In this document: positions 21,963 to 31,059 of the stretch, piece after piece
How positions within the stretch are numbered: the stretch's first letter is position 1
Layout: each line of letters begins with the position of its first letter
Assembly: GCA_003249105.1 (NCBI GenBank)
Contig: QBLT01000017.1
Location: 1-35,217, forward strand
Length of the DNA stretch: 35,217 bases
Source of the DNA: Leptolyngbya sp.
Lineage (GTDB): Bacteria; Cyanobacteriota; Cyanobacteriia; Phormidesmidales; Phormidesmidaceae
Direction: 5' to 3'
Position numbers and translations under genes: made by a program
Notes under the pieces: model-generated
Databases searched by the model: none
The model's input: the letters and a program-made list of their open reading frames with translations, nothing else
Told to the model about the DNA's origin: nothing

Positions 21963-24272
21963 ATGACCCTTCGAAATCTAAACCTCGACGCCCAGCTGGT
22001 GAGTCTCAAGCACCCCGAGATTCACACCCTGACTCAGGTGCAGCCCCACGGGGTGCTGCTGGTGCTGCGGGAGGCAGACTTGTCGATTGTGCAGGTGAGT
22101 CGCAACACTCGCGATGCCTTTGGCCTGGCGGCGGCGGATGTGCTGGGCCAAACCCTGGATGACCTGCTCGACGCCTACCAGGTGGATCAGATTCGAGCGG
22201 GCCTGGGCCAGGAAAATCTGGATATCTTGAACCCCACCAAGGTGTGGGTGCGCCGTCGGGGCGATGACTACGCCGTGTACGATGCCATCTTCCACCGCAA
22301 TAGCGAAGGCTTTTTGATTCTAGAGCTGGAGCCAGCGCTGACCAACGAGGCCATTCCGTTTCTGAGCTTCTACCACCTGGCGCGGGCCTCGATTGGACAG
22401 CTGGAGGCAGGCACGGCCAGCCTGGCCGATTTTTGCCGCATTATCGTCCACGAGGTGCGGCAGGTGACAGGCTTCGATCGGGTGATGCTCTACAAGTTTG
22501 ACGATGACGGTCACGGCGAAGTGCTGGCCGAAGAAAAGCTTGACGACATGGAGGCCTACCTGGGCCTGCACTTCCCTGAGTCCGATGTGCCCAAGCCGGC
22601 CCGCAAGATGTTTTTGTCCAACTGGATTCGGGTGATCCCCAACGCCAGTGCCGAGGCGGTGGAGCTGGTGCCCCCCCTCAACCCCGTCACCCAGCACGGC
22701 ACCGACCTGGGGATGTCGATTTTGCGGCAGCCCTACCGCTGCCACACGGAGTATCTGCACCACATGAATGTCGAGGCCTCGCTAACCATTTCGCTGATGA
22801 AGGATCAGAAGCTTTGGGGGCTGATTGCCTGCCACCACAAAACACCCAAGTACGTGCCCTATGAGCTGCGCAAGGCCTGCGAATTTTTGGGTCGGGTGAT
22901 TTTTGCTGAAATTTCGACCCTGGAGGAAGAGGCTGACCAGAGCTATCGGCTGAAGCTGACGGCGGTGCAGTCGGCGCTAATTGACCAGATGGCGCGGGAG
23001 GATTACTTTGTTGACGGGCTGGTGCGTCACGACCCCAGCCTACTAGATCTGGTGGGAGCCAAGGGGGCGGCGGTTTGCTTTGGCGGTCAGTGGACCACCC
23101 TGGGCCGCACCCCGCCCGAGGAGGAGCTGAACTATCTGGTGCAGTGGCTGAGCACCTCGACCGACCAGGACGTTGTGGTGACCAATGCCCTGCCGCTGGA
23201 CTACACCGAAGCGCAGCGGTTTAAGGATGTGGCCAGCGGTCTGCTGGCGATCGCCATCTCCAAGCGCAGCTACGTGCTGTGGTTCCGCCCGGAGGTGATT
23301 CAGACGGTGAACTGGGGCGGCAACCCCAATGAGGCATACACCCTGGTGGGTGAGGGCGACCAGCAGTGGCTGTGCCCGCGCCAGTCGTTTGAGCTGTGGA
23401 AGGAGACGGTGAGCCTGCGATCGCTGCCCTGGCAGCCGGTAGAAATCAAAGCGGCCCTGGAGCTGCGCAAGGCGATCGTCAACATCGTGCTGCGCCAGGC
23501 GGAGGAATTGGCCCTGCTGGCCAACGACCTAGAGCGATCGAACGCCGAGCTGAAGAAATTTGCCTACATCGCCTCCCACGACCTGCAAGAGCCGCTCAAC
23601 CAGGTGGCCAACTTTGTGCAGCTCTTAGAAATGCGCTACGACGCCAAGCTCGACGACGACGGCAAAGAGTTTATTGGCTTTGCCGTAAAGGGGGTAAGCC
23701 TGATGCAAACCCTGATCGACGACGTGCTGGCCTACAGCAAGGTAGACCTCCAGGGCATTGAGTGGCAGCTAACAGAGGTGCAGCAGGCTCTCGACCAGGC
23801 CCTCGGCAACCTGCGCGGGCGAGTGGCCGAAACCGGCGCGATCATTACCGTCGATCCGCTGCCCACCATCGTCGCCGACGGCACCCAGCTGATGCAGCTA
23901 TTCCAAAACCTAATTGGCAACGCGATCAAGTTTCGCCGGGCTGGCGAAACGCCCCGAATTCACGTCGGGGTGCAGCGCCAGGAGGAGCACTGGCTGTTCT
24001 CGGTGGCGGACAACGGCATTGGCTTTGACCCCCAGTTTGCCGAGCGCATCTTTGTCATCTTCCAGCGGCTGCACACCCGCGACGAGTACGCTGGCTCGGG
24101 CATGGGGCTGGCCATTTGCAAAAAAATCGTCGAGTGTCACCGAGGCCGCATCTGGGTCGAGGCCGTCCCCGACCAGGGGGCAACCTTCTATTTCACCATC
24201 CCCGTTGAAGGACGCGATCGCAACCATGGCAACGGACGCAAGGCCAAAAACTATCTTTTTAGTCGAGGATAA
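21963..24272 (+). CDS. cph1: Cph1-type phytochrome histidine kinase
   Basis: The protein has 769 residues in the order PAS (about 15-120), GAF (about 150-315), PHY (about 330-510), HisKA and HATPase (about 525-755). The bilin-binding Cys260 lies in the RCH motif of the GAF domain, matching Cph1 position 259; the N-terminal Cys of bacteriophytochromes is absent, so phycocyanobilin is the expected chromophore. The GAF motif reads SDVP with the conserved Asp208 (usually SDIP). The PHY tongue carries PRQSF. His539 in YIASHDLQEP is the phosphorylation site; LIGNAIKFR, VADNGIGFD and GSGMGLAI bind ATP. It senses red/far-red light and phosphorylates Rcp1. ATG 21963 has TAGGAGAG 8 bases upstream. Its last 47 bases overlap rcp1. 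Confidence 0.96.
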   Translation: MTLRNLNLDAQLVSLKHPEIHTLTQVQPHGVLLVLREADLSIVQVSRNTRDAFGLAAADVLGQTLDDLLDAYQVDQIRAGLGQENLDILNPTKVWVRRRGDDYAVYDAIFHRNSEGFLILELEPALTNEAIPFLSFYHLARASIGQLEAGTASLADFCRIIVHEVRQVTGFDRVMLYKFDDDGHGEVLAEEKLDDMEAYLGLHFPESDVPKPARKMFLSNWIRVIPNASAEAVELVPPLNPVTQHGTDLGMSILRQPYRCHTEYLHHMNVEASLTISLMKDQKLWGLIACHHKTPKYVPYELRKACEFLGRVIFAEISTLEEEADQSYRLKLTAVQSALIDQMAREDYFVDGLVRHDPSLLDLVGAKGAAVCFGGQWTTLGRTPPEEELNYLVQWLSTSTDQDVVVTNALPLDYTEAQRFKDVASGLLAIAISKRSYVLWFRPEVIQTVNWGGNPNEAYTLVGEGDQQWLCPRQSFELWKETVSLRSLPWQPVEIKAALELRKAIVNIVLRQAEELALLANDLERSNAELKKFAYIASHDLQEPLNQVANFVQLLEMRYDAKLDDDGKEFIGFAVKGVSLMQTLIDDVLAYSKVDLQGIEWQLTEVQQALDQALGNLRGRVAETGAIITVDPLPTIVADGTQLMQLFQNLIGNAIKFRRAGETPRIHVGVQRQEEHWLFSVADNGIGFDPQFAERIFVIFQRLHTRDEYAGSGMGLAICKKIVECHRGRIWVEAVPDQGATFYFTIPVEGRDRNHGNGRKAKNYLFSRG

Positions 24273-24672
24273 TCGCGGCGACATTCGCCTGATTCAGGAG
24301 GCTCTCAAGAGTACCGCCGCCCCGTGCGAGATTGTGATCGCGCGGGACGGCATGGAGGCGATGGCCTACCTGCACCGCCAGGGGGAGTTTGCTGCGGCCA
24401 CTACCCCTGACCTGATTTTGCTCGATCTCAACCTGCCTAAAAAAGACGGGCGGGAGGTGCTGGCCGACATTAAAGCCAGCGACGCCCTCAAGCACATTCC
24501 GATCATTGTGCTGACCACCTCGCGGAACGAGGAGGACATTTGCAAGAGCTACGACCTGCACGTCAACTGCTACATCTCAAAATCGCGCAACTTGACCCAG
24601 CTGTTCAAAATTGTGCAAGGAATTGAGGCATTTTGGCTAGAAACAGCGACGCTACCCTCGAGTACCCCCTAA
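24226..24672 (+). CDS. rcp1: Phytochrome response regulator Rcp1
   Basis: The protein has 148 residues, a single receiver domain without output domain. It has the acidic pocket FLVEDNRGD, phosphoacceptor Asp in DLILLDLNLPKKDGREVLAD, switch Thr in IVLTTSRNE, Lys in CYISKSRNL, and the family tail IVQGIEAFWLETATLP. These are close to Synechocystis Rcp1. It receives phosphate from the phytochrome encoded just upstream. Its ATG lies 47 bases inside the phytochrome gene, with GAAGGA about 13 bases upstream, so the two are translationally coupled. Its end overlaps the next gene by 40 bases. An open frame extends far upstream inside the phytochrome gene, but family length fixes this start. Confidence 0.94.
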   Translation: MATDARPKTIFLVEDNRGDIRLIQEALKSTAAPCEIVIARDGMEAMAYLHRQGEFAAATTPDLILLDLNLPKKDGREVLADIKASDALKHIPIIVLTTSRNEEDICKSYDLHVNCYISKSRNLTQLFKIVQGIEAFWLETATLPSSTP

Positions 24673-26684
24673 ACCCGGCGGCGGTGCGAGTCCTGCTGAT
24701 TGAGGATGATCTGGCCGAGGCCCGGTTTTTGCAGGAGGTGCTGAAAGGGGCACCCCGCAGTCGCTTTCAGCTCAGCCACGCCAAGCGTCTGGGGGAGGCG
24801 ATCGCCTGGCTGGGGCAAGACGGCTTTGATGTGGCCCTGCTCGACCTCACCCTGCCCGACAGTAGCGGCCTCGATTCGCTGGATTTGCTGCTACAAAAAG
24901 CTCCTGGCCTGCCGGTGGTGGTGCTGACCAACACCAACGATGACGCTCTGGCGGTGGCCGCCGTGCGCCACGGTGCCCAAGACTACCTGCTGAAGCGATC
25001 GCTCCAGCAGGAGGTGCTGGTGCGATCGCTATTCTATGCGATCGAGCGGCAGCGGGCCGAAGACGCCCTGCGCAACGCCAACGAGATTTTGGAAGACCGC
25101 GTACAGGCCCGCACCGCCGAGCTAGAGGCAGCCAACCGACACCTGCGCCAGGAGATCGAGCAGCGCCAGCGCATTCAAGAACGCCTCACCCTGGCTCAAG
25201 ATGCTGCCAGCATCGGCACCTTCGAGTGGTGCGTCAATGCTCCCGATCGGCCCGCCGACCCATCACATTCCCCATCGAACCCGGTAATAGTTCTACCCTG
25301 GCCCCTAGCCGATATGATGGCTAGCTTTAGCGATAACTGGCCCTGGCCCATCCATCCCGATGACGCCGAGCGGGTCAGTCAGGAGCTGAGGCGATCGCTT
25401 CAGCAGGGGCAGGGGCTTAAGACCGAGTTTCGCATTTTGGTGGGCGATCGGGTGCGCTGGCTGACGATTAACAGCAGCCTGATTTGCGATGTGGAGACCC
25501 ACAGCGAACGTCTGCTGGGCATTCATATGGACATCACCGACAAAAAGCAGCTAGAGGCGCAGTTCTTGCGATCGCAGCGGCTCGAAAGTTTGGGCACCCT
25601 GGCCGGTGGCATTGCCCACGACCTCAACAATATTCTGACGCCGATTTTGCTGGTGGTGCAGCTTTTGCCGCTGAAGCTGAAGGGCATAGATCCCTGGGTC
25701 CAGGGAAAGCTTGACGTTCTAGAGGCCAGCACCCAGCGGGGGGCGGACCTGGTCAAGCAAATTCTTGCCTTTACGCGGGGGGTTGAGGGCAAGCGCTTTG
25801 CCCTCCAGGTTCACCATCTGCTGGCTGATATTCGCCAGCTAGTGCAGCAGACCCTGCCCCGTTCCATCGATGTCTATGCCGACGTGCCAGACAATCTGTG
25901 GCCGGTTTGGGGTGACCCTACCCAGCTGCACCAGGTATTTATGAACCTTTGCGTCAACGCCCGCGACGCCATGCCGATCGGCGGCACCCTGCAGATTACT
26001 GCCGAGAACCTGACCCTAGACTATGACTCGGCCCAGCGGCATTTTCAGGCCCAGCCCGGCCTCTATGTCAGGGTTACCTTTACCGATACCGGCACCGGCA
26101 TGGGGCCAGCGGTGCTAAATCAAATTTTTGACCCCTTTTTTACCACCAAAGCCCCAGGCCAGGGTACGGGACTGGGGCTATCGGCGGTGCTGGGCATTGT
26201 CGATAGCCACAGTGGCTTTATCGATGTGCAGAGCCAGGTCGGCCAGGGCAGCCAGTTTCAGGTCTATCTGCCGGCTACCTTCGAACCCAACCCTGCCGCT
26301 GCTACCCCCCCAACCCTGCTCGACGGCGGTCAGGCAACGGTGTTGGTCGTAGACGACGAACCCGCTGTCTGTGCAGCGGTGTGCACGGTTCTCGAACTGC
26401 ACAACTATCGGGTGATGGTGGCCTACGGCGGGCAGGCCGCGATCGCCCTGCTGAGCGAGCACATAGACACCATCCACACCGTACTGATGGATCTAATGAT
26501 GCCAACGATGGATGGTTTCGCCACGATGCCGCTGCTAAAGCGCATCAACCCGGACCTGCGGGTGATTGCCATGAGCGGCCTCAACTCCGTCGATGCCGTC
26601 ACCAGAGCTGAGCAGCAGGGGTTCCAGGGCTTCTTGCCGAAACCCTTTACCCGCCAAGACTTGCTCCAGTGCATACAGCCGTAG
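24633..26684 (+). CDS. Hybrid histidine kinase: REC-PAS-HisKA-HATPase-REC
   Basis: The protein has 683 residues. A receiver domain comes first (about 17-135, Asp71 in VALLDLTLPD), then a coiled coil (about 145-185), a PAS domain (about 187-305, ending LLGIHMDITDKKQLEAQF), HisKA with His329 in LAGGIAHDLNNILTPI, a HATPase with FTDTGTGMG and GTGLGLSAVLGIV, and a second receiver (about 565-680, Asp620 in VLMDLMMPTMDG, Lys in LPKPFT). No membrane helix, so it is cytoplasmic. With a receiver at each end it can both accept and pass on phosphate, and probably extends the phytochrome-Rcp1 relay. The start is TTG 24633, with GAGG 4 bases upstream, inside rcp1; GTG 24684 would begin directly at the receiver. 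It ends 12 bases from the convergent ileS stop. Confidence 0.93.
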   Translation: MARNSDATLEYPLNPAAVRVLLIEDDLAEARFLQEVLKGAPRSRFQLSHAKRLGEAIAWLGQDGFDVALLDLTLPDSSGLDSLDLLLQKAPGLPVVVLTNTNDDALAVAAVRHGAQDYLLKRSLQQEVLVRSLFYAIERQRAEDALRNANEILEDRVQARTAELEAANRHLRQEIEQRQRIQERLTLAQDAASIGTFEWCVNAPDRPADPSHSPSNPVIVLPWPLADMMASFSDNWPWPIHPDDAERVSQELRRSLQQGQGLKTEFRILVGDRVRWLTINSSLICDVETHSERLLGIHMDITDKKQLEAQFLRSQRLESLGTLAGGIAHDLNNILTPILLVVQLLPLKLKGIDPWVQGKLDVLEASTQRGADLVKQILAFTRGVEGKRFALQVHHLLADIRQLVQQTLPRSIDVYADVPDNLWPVWGDPTQLHQVFMNLCVNARDAMPIGGTLQITAENLTLDYDSAQRHFQAQPGLYVRVTFTDTGTGMGPAVLNQIFDPFFTTKAPGQGTGLGLSAVLGIVDSHSGFIDVQSQVGQGSQFQVYLPATFEPNPAAATPPTLLDGGQATVLVVDDEPAVCAAVCTVLELHNYRVMVAYGGQAAIALLSEHIDTIHTVLMDLMMPTMDGFATMPLLKRINPDLRVIAMSGLNSVDAVTRAEQQGFQGFLPKPFTRQDLLQCIQP

Positions 26685-26696
26685 CCTGACCAGTGG

Positions 26697-29579
26697 CTAA
26701 AAGGAACCCGCCAGAGCCTCAACGCAGCGATCGCAGATCGTCGGGTCTTCACTACTTTCCCCAACATGGGTCGAGTAGTTCCAGCAACGGTCGCACTTCT
26801 CACCCTCGGCATCCACCACGCCAACCCCCAGCGCATCCGACTCGCTATTGCACTTAACGCCAGCAAGGGCGTCAGGAGAGTCCAACACCTCTACCTGAGA
26901 GACCAGAAACAGGTAGCGCAGTTCGTCCACGTGGTTGGTATCGGAGGCGATCGCATCGGTAGGATTCATCGCCGCCAGCTTTGCCCGCAGCTCGGCATCG
27001 GCCACGTACAACAGCGCTTTAGCTTCCAGGGAAGAGCCAATGTCCTTCGCGGTGCGGGCCTGCTCCAGCACCCGGTTTACCTCCTGGCGCACGGAGCGAA
27101 TCTGACTCCAGGTTTCAGCCAGCTCCGGCTGCTGCCACTGGTCGTCCAGCTTTACCCAGCCCGCCTGAAACACCGACTGGTGGGCGATGGGGTAGGGCAG
27201 GTTTTGCCAGATGTCTTCGGCCATGTGGGAGAGCACCGGGGCGATGGAGCGGGCCAGGTTTTCGATCGCGATCGCCAGCACCGTCTGACAGCTGCGTCTG
27301 CGGAAGGAATCTGCCGCACTGATGTACAGCCGATCTTTAGCGGTATCGAGGTAAAAGTTCGACAGATCGACCGCACAGAAATTCTGTACCGTCTGGAAGA
27401 AGCGGAAGAACTGGAAGGTCTCGAAGGCGTCGGTGATGTCGGCAAACACCTCGGTCATGCGGTGCAGCATGTAGCGATCGAGCTCGGGCAGCTGGTCGTA
27501 GGGCACCGCGTCTTTAGCGGGGTCGAAGTCGTGCAGGTTGCCCAGCAAAAACCGCGCCGTGTTGCGAATCTTACGGTACACGTCCGACATCTGCTTGAGG
27601 ATGTTGCCCCCCAGCGGCACATCGGAGGAATAGTCCACCGACGATACCCACAGGCGCAGCACGTCCGCGCCATAGGGAGGCTCAGTCTTCTGATTTTTGC
27701 CGCCGTTGATCACAATCGCCGGGTCCACCACGTTGCCGATGGATTTGCTCATTTTGCGGCCCTGCTCGTCGAGGGCAAAGCCGTGGGTGAGCACCGTTTT
27801 GTAGGGGGCGCAGCCGTTCACCGCCACGCTGGTCAGCAGGCTCGACTGAAACCAGCCCCGGTGCTGGTCAGAGCCCTCCAGGTACATATCTACTGGATAC
27901 TCTAGCTCGCCGCGCTGCTGAGCCACCGCCGCCCAAGAGGAGCCCGAGTCAAACCACACATCCATGGTGTCGGTGCCCTTGCGGTAGGTGTGGCCGTTGT
28001 TGCGGTAGGTTTCTGGCAGCAGTTCCGCCTCGGGCAGCTCCCACCAGGCGTCGGAGCCTTTTTCGGCAAAGATGGCCTTGATGTGGGACAGGGTCTCCTC
28101 ATTCAGCAGCGGTTCCCCTGTTTCCTCGTCGTAGAACACGGGGATCGGCATGCCCCAGGTGCGCTGGCGCGAGATGCACCAGTCGGAGCGATCGCCCACC
28201 ATTGAGGTAATCCGTTTCTCGCCCGTAGCCGGAATCCACTGCACTTCCTTGATGGCCTTCAGCGCGGCCTCGCGGAACCCTTCGACTGAGGCGAACCACT
28301 GCTCGGTGGCGCGGTAGATGGTGGGCTGTTTGGTGCGCCAGTCGTAGGGGTACTTGTGGACGTAGGGCTCGTGCTTGAGTAGGGAACCGGCCTTGTCGAG
28401 GGCTTCAATCACCGCTGGGTTGGCATTGGTGAGCACGTTCAGCCCGGCGAAGGGGCCAGCTTCCTCGGTCATGTCGCCTTTTTCGTCTACGGGAGACAGT
28501 ACCGGTAGGCCGTAGCGCTGGCCCACTTTAAAGTCTTCTTCGCCATGGCCGGGTGCTGTGTGTACCAGGCCCGTACCCGATTCGGTAGTGACGTAGTCGC
28601 CGCCGATCAGAATGGGGCTGGTGCGATCGAACAGGGGATGGCGATAGGTGGAATGCTCCAGCGCCGCGCCTTTGATCTCCGATTTCACCGTTAGCTCAGA
28701 GCCAAGGACTTGGCTCATCCGCTCCACCAAATCCTTGGCGATGATCAGGTACTTAAACGGTTTCCCAGAAGCCACTTCTACGACGGCGTAGGTCAGCTCC
28801 CCGTTCACCGCCACGCCCAGGTTAGCGGGGATCGTCCAGGGAGTCGTGGTCCAGATCGCCACGCCCAACTCGCCCAGGTACGGCTCCAGCGCCGCCTTCG
28901 CGTCGGGGGACGCGCTCACCATGGGGAAGGCAGCGTAGATGCTGGGGGAAGTGTGGCCTTCGGGATATTCCAGCTCGGCCTCTGCCAGGGCCGTCTGGGA
29001 AGTGGGGCTCCAGTGCACAGATTTGAGGCCGCGATAGATGTAGCCCTTCAGGTACATCTGGCCAAACACGTCAATCTGAGCCGCCTCGTACTCGGGCAGC
29101 AGAGTCATGTAGGGGTGATCCCAATCGCCCCAAATGCCGTAGCGCTTGAAGCTCTCTCGCTGGCGATCGATGGTTTTGAGGGCAAAGGCCTTCGCCTTGT
29201 AGCGCAGCTTAATTGGCGTCAGGTTGGCCCGCGCCTCCGGATCCATGGCCTGAAGCACCTTCAGCTCAATGGGCAGGCCGTGGCAATCCCACCCCGGCAC
29301 ATAGCGCACCTTGCGGCCCTTGAGCAGCTGGTACTTGTTGATCGTGTCCTTCAAAATCTTGTTAAGGGCGTGGCCAATGTGCAGGTCGCCGTTGGCGTAG
29401 GGCGGCCCGTCGTGCAGCACAAACACCTCGCCGGGGTTGCTGGTCGACAGAGTTTCGTAGATCTGGTTTTCAGCCCAAAATGCTTGAATCTCAGGCTCGC
29501 GCTGGGTAGCGTTGGCCCGCATATCAAAACTGGTTTGGGGGAGAAGAACGGTGTCTTTGTAGCTTTTGGAGTCTGTCAC
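26697..29579 (-). CDS. ileS: Isoleucyl-tRNA synthetase
   Basis: The protein has 960 residues, the usual length of bacterial class Ia IleRS. It has the ATP-binding HIGH motif (GDLHIGHAL near residue 63), the editing domain, WFQSSLLTS before the second signature, KMSKS (EQGRKMSKSIGNV near residue 603), and a C-terminal zinc finger with CDRCW and CDRCVEALAGSF. It charges tRNA-Ile with isoleucine and removes misactivated valine. Start is GTG 29579, which preserves the conserved SYKDTVLLPQTSFDMRAN leader seen in the family; there is no obvious ribosome binding site. It appears to be a single gene. Confidence 0.98.
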   Translation of the reverse strand: MTDSKSYKDTVLLPQTSFDMRANATQREPEIQAFWAENQIYETLSTSNPGEVFVLHDGPPYANGDLHIGHALNKILKDTINKYQLLKGRKVRYVPGWDCHGLPIELKVLQAMDPEARANLTPIKLRYKAKAFALKTIDRQRESFKRYGIWGDWDHPYMTLLPEYEAAQIDVFGQMYLKGYIYRGLKSVHWSPTSQTALAEAELEYPEGHTSPSIYAAFPMVSASPDAKAALEPYLGELGVAIWTTTPWTIPANLGVAVNGELTYAVVEVASGKPFKYLIIAKDLVERMSQVLGSELTVKSEIKGAALEHSTYRHPLFDRTSPILIGGDYVTTESGTGLVHTAPGHGEEDFKVGQRYGLPVLSPVDEKGDMTEEAGPFAGLNVLTNANPAVIEALDKAGSLLKHEPYVHKYPYDWRTKQPTIYRATEQWFASVEGFREAALKAIKEVQWIPATGEKRITSMVGDRSDWCISRQRTWGMPIPVFYDEETGEPLLNEETLSHIKAIFAEKGSDAWWELPEAELLPETYRNNGHTYRKGTDTMDVWFDSGSSWAAVAQQRGELEYPVDMYLEGSDQHRGWFQSSLLTSVAVNGCAPYKTVLTHGFALDEQGRKMSKSIGNVVDPAIVINGGKNQKTEPPYGADVLRLWVSSVDYSSDVPLGGNILKQMSDVYRKIRNTARFLLGNLHDFDPAKDAVPYDQLPELDRYMLHRMTEVFADITDAFETFQFFRFFQTVQNFCAVDLSNFYLDTAKDRLYISAADSFRRRSCQTVLAIAIENLARSIAPVLSHMAEDIWQNLPYPIAHQSVFQAGWVKLDDQWQQPELAETWSQIRSVRQEVNRVLEQARTAKDIGSSLEAKALLYVADAELRAKLAAMNPTDAIASDTNHVDELRYLFLVSQVEVLDSPDALAGVKCNSESDALGVGVVDAEGEKCDRCWNYSTHVGESSEDPTICDRCVEALAGSF

Positions 29580-29744
29580 AGCCGGAGGTTGACTAAAGGT
29601 AAAAGAACGCTCGCGCCATTATGGCAGATTTGGCCCGCCTGAAAATTGCTCGGGGCCGCCTCTTGTGAGTCATCTATATACATTAGGCCAGGTTGAGGGC
29701 AATTGTCGGGTTAATCTTAGCGCCCAGATGTGGAGAGAACGACC

Positions 29745-30878
29745 CTATAGATCGCTGGGCCAATTTTCCTCTTCCTCGGCTTCAGGGATGCTAGAAACCT
29801 CGCGGGACTGAGGGTATGGGCTAATCTCTTCAACGGCATTGGGTTCTAAGGTTACCTGCGGCTCCGTAGAATCAGAACCCGACTCAGAACCAGTATCCCG
29901 GCGGGGCTCGTCCCCTTCAAATCCGTCCACACTCGCAATGGCCTCGGTATCAACGATGGTCACCGTTGAGAACTGATCTACGCCTGACGGTGCCTGAGTA
30001 ACGGGATCAGGGCTGGCGGCAGGTTGAGATCTGGTTTTTGCCAACGGCGAAGGCCGGGGCGGTATTTCGATCACCGCTCGCTTGGGTTTGGGGCTGGTTT
30101 TGGCTTTAACAACGTCTCCTACCCAGTCTTTTAACCCGGCTAGCCTGCCCCTAAGATTAGGAGGCTTCTGCTTTGTTTTGACTGGGGAAATTTTAGGGGC
30201 AGTTTTTGGGGGATTCTGAGGTTTTTTAGCGGCTGGCGCAGTCTGCGGAGCGTGGGGTTGTGGCGATGGCCCTACCGGGCCGGTCTTTGACCATCGCACG
30301 GCTTTGACCGATGGCACAGCTGGAGCTGTACCCGGCTCTAAAACAACAGATTCTGGAATATGGCCCCCGGCAGGAATGGTTCCAAGGGACGATAATCGAC
30401 GAGGGTTGGTAGCTAACTCATCGACAAATTCGTAGTCCACATCCTTGAGGGACGAGGCTCGAATCTCGCTAGTGGCGATCGCCGGATCGCCCGGCAGTCT
30501 GCCCTCTTCCACCTCAGGCAACCAGCGCTCCAAGGGAGTGGCCCGCAGCCGATCGAGCGACCACTGCTTTAGCTTTCGCCCAAAGGTGGGCCAGGAATCT
30601 TGAGTAACGGGCGTCTGCAAATCTAGCGGCGTGCGCTTGCGGCGCAGACTCAGGGTTTGCCAGCCTAGCCAGCCCAGCAGCACCACGCTGGCCAGATGAC
30701 CGAGCAGCTCAGTGGGCGAAGTTTGAACGGCGCTAAACCACAGCACTAGGCCGTAAAAGGCCCCCACCCCGCTCAAAAAAAAGTCGTTGCGGCGATGCAC
30801 CTCAGGAAAAAAGAAGGCGGCCCCGTACAGCGAGAGGCTGCCCAACCAAACCGCGATCGCCAGAACCTGAACCCCCAT
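29745..30878 (-). CDS. Ycf66-like membrane protein with long disordered tail
   Basis: The protein has 377 residues. The first 80 hold three hydrophobic helices (VLAIAVWLGSLSLYGAAFF; FFLSGVGAFYGLVLWFSAV; HLASVVLLGWLGWQTLSLR) separated by RRND and ending in RRKR, the pattern of the Ycf66 family of cyanobacteria and plastids. The remaining 290 residues are hydrophilic, rich in Pro, Lys, Ser and Glu, and look disordered, ending in an acidic stretch. The function of Ycf66 is not established; a photosynthesis-related membrane role is usually assumed. ATG 30878 is chosen; GTG 30887 in frame would add three residues. It lies downstream of the sugar transferase on the same strand with about 180 bases between, so it may be independently transcribed. 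Confidence 0.75.
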   Translation of the reverse strand: MGVQVLAIAVWLGSLSLYGAAFFFPEVHRRNDFFLSGVGAFYGLVLWFSAVQTSPTELLGHLASVVLLGWLGWQTLSLRRKRTPLDLQTPVTQDSWPTFGRKLKQWSLDRLRATPLERWLPEVEEGRLPGDPAIATSEIRASSLKDVDYEFVDELATNPRRLSSLGTIPAGGHIPESVVLEPGTAPAVPSVKAVRWSKTGPVGPSPQPHAPQTAPAAKKPQNPPKTAPKISPVKTKQKPPNLRGRLAGLKDWVGDVVKAKTSPKPKRAVIEIPPRPSPLAKTRSQPAASPDPVTQAPSGVDQFSTVTIVDTEAIASVDGFEGDEPRRDTGSESGSDSTEPQVTLEPNAVEEISPYPQSREVSSIPEAEEEENWPSDL

Positions 30879-31009
30879 GCCGCCCACCGTGCCTGCTACC
30901 TGAACACCACTACTCTATCGCGGCTTGCTCGACCAGGTGCGATAGGACAGCCTCTCTGAAGCGAAAAATCCCTACGCTCCCTAAGCCAAAAGATGTCAGG
31001 AGTTGCGAG

Positions 31010-31037
31010 CCCACCTACCCACCTACTTCACCCACCC
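31010..31037 (-). other. Possible G-quadruplex motif on the minus strand
   Basis: Four CCC runs on the plus strand (31010-31012, 31018-31020, 31031-31033, 31035-31037) give four GGG runs on the minus strand with loops of 1, 10 and 5 bases. The site follows the sugar transferase stop and precedes the Ycf66-like gene, both on the minus strand. It is also a simple CCCACCTA-type repeat, so it may have no function. Confidence 0.35.
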
Positions 31038-31059
31038 ACTCACTCTTCCTTACCCTGCC

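Noticed and set aside
26766-27905. Open frame of 379 codons antisense to ileS
   Set aside because: It is opposite conserved IleRS sequence, has no recognisable domain, and long antisense frames are expected in GC-rich coding DNA.
28710-29642. Open frame of 310 codons antisense to the start of ileS
   Set aside because: Same reason: low-complexity His/Gly/Val composition typical of an antisense shadow.
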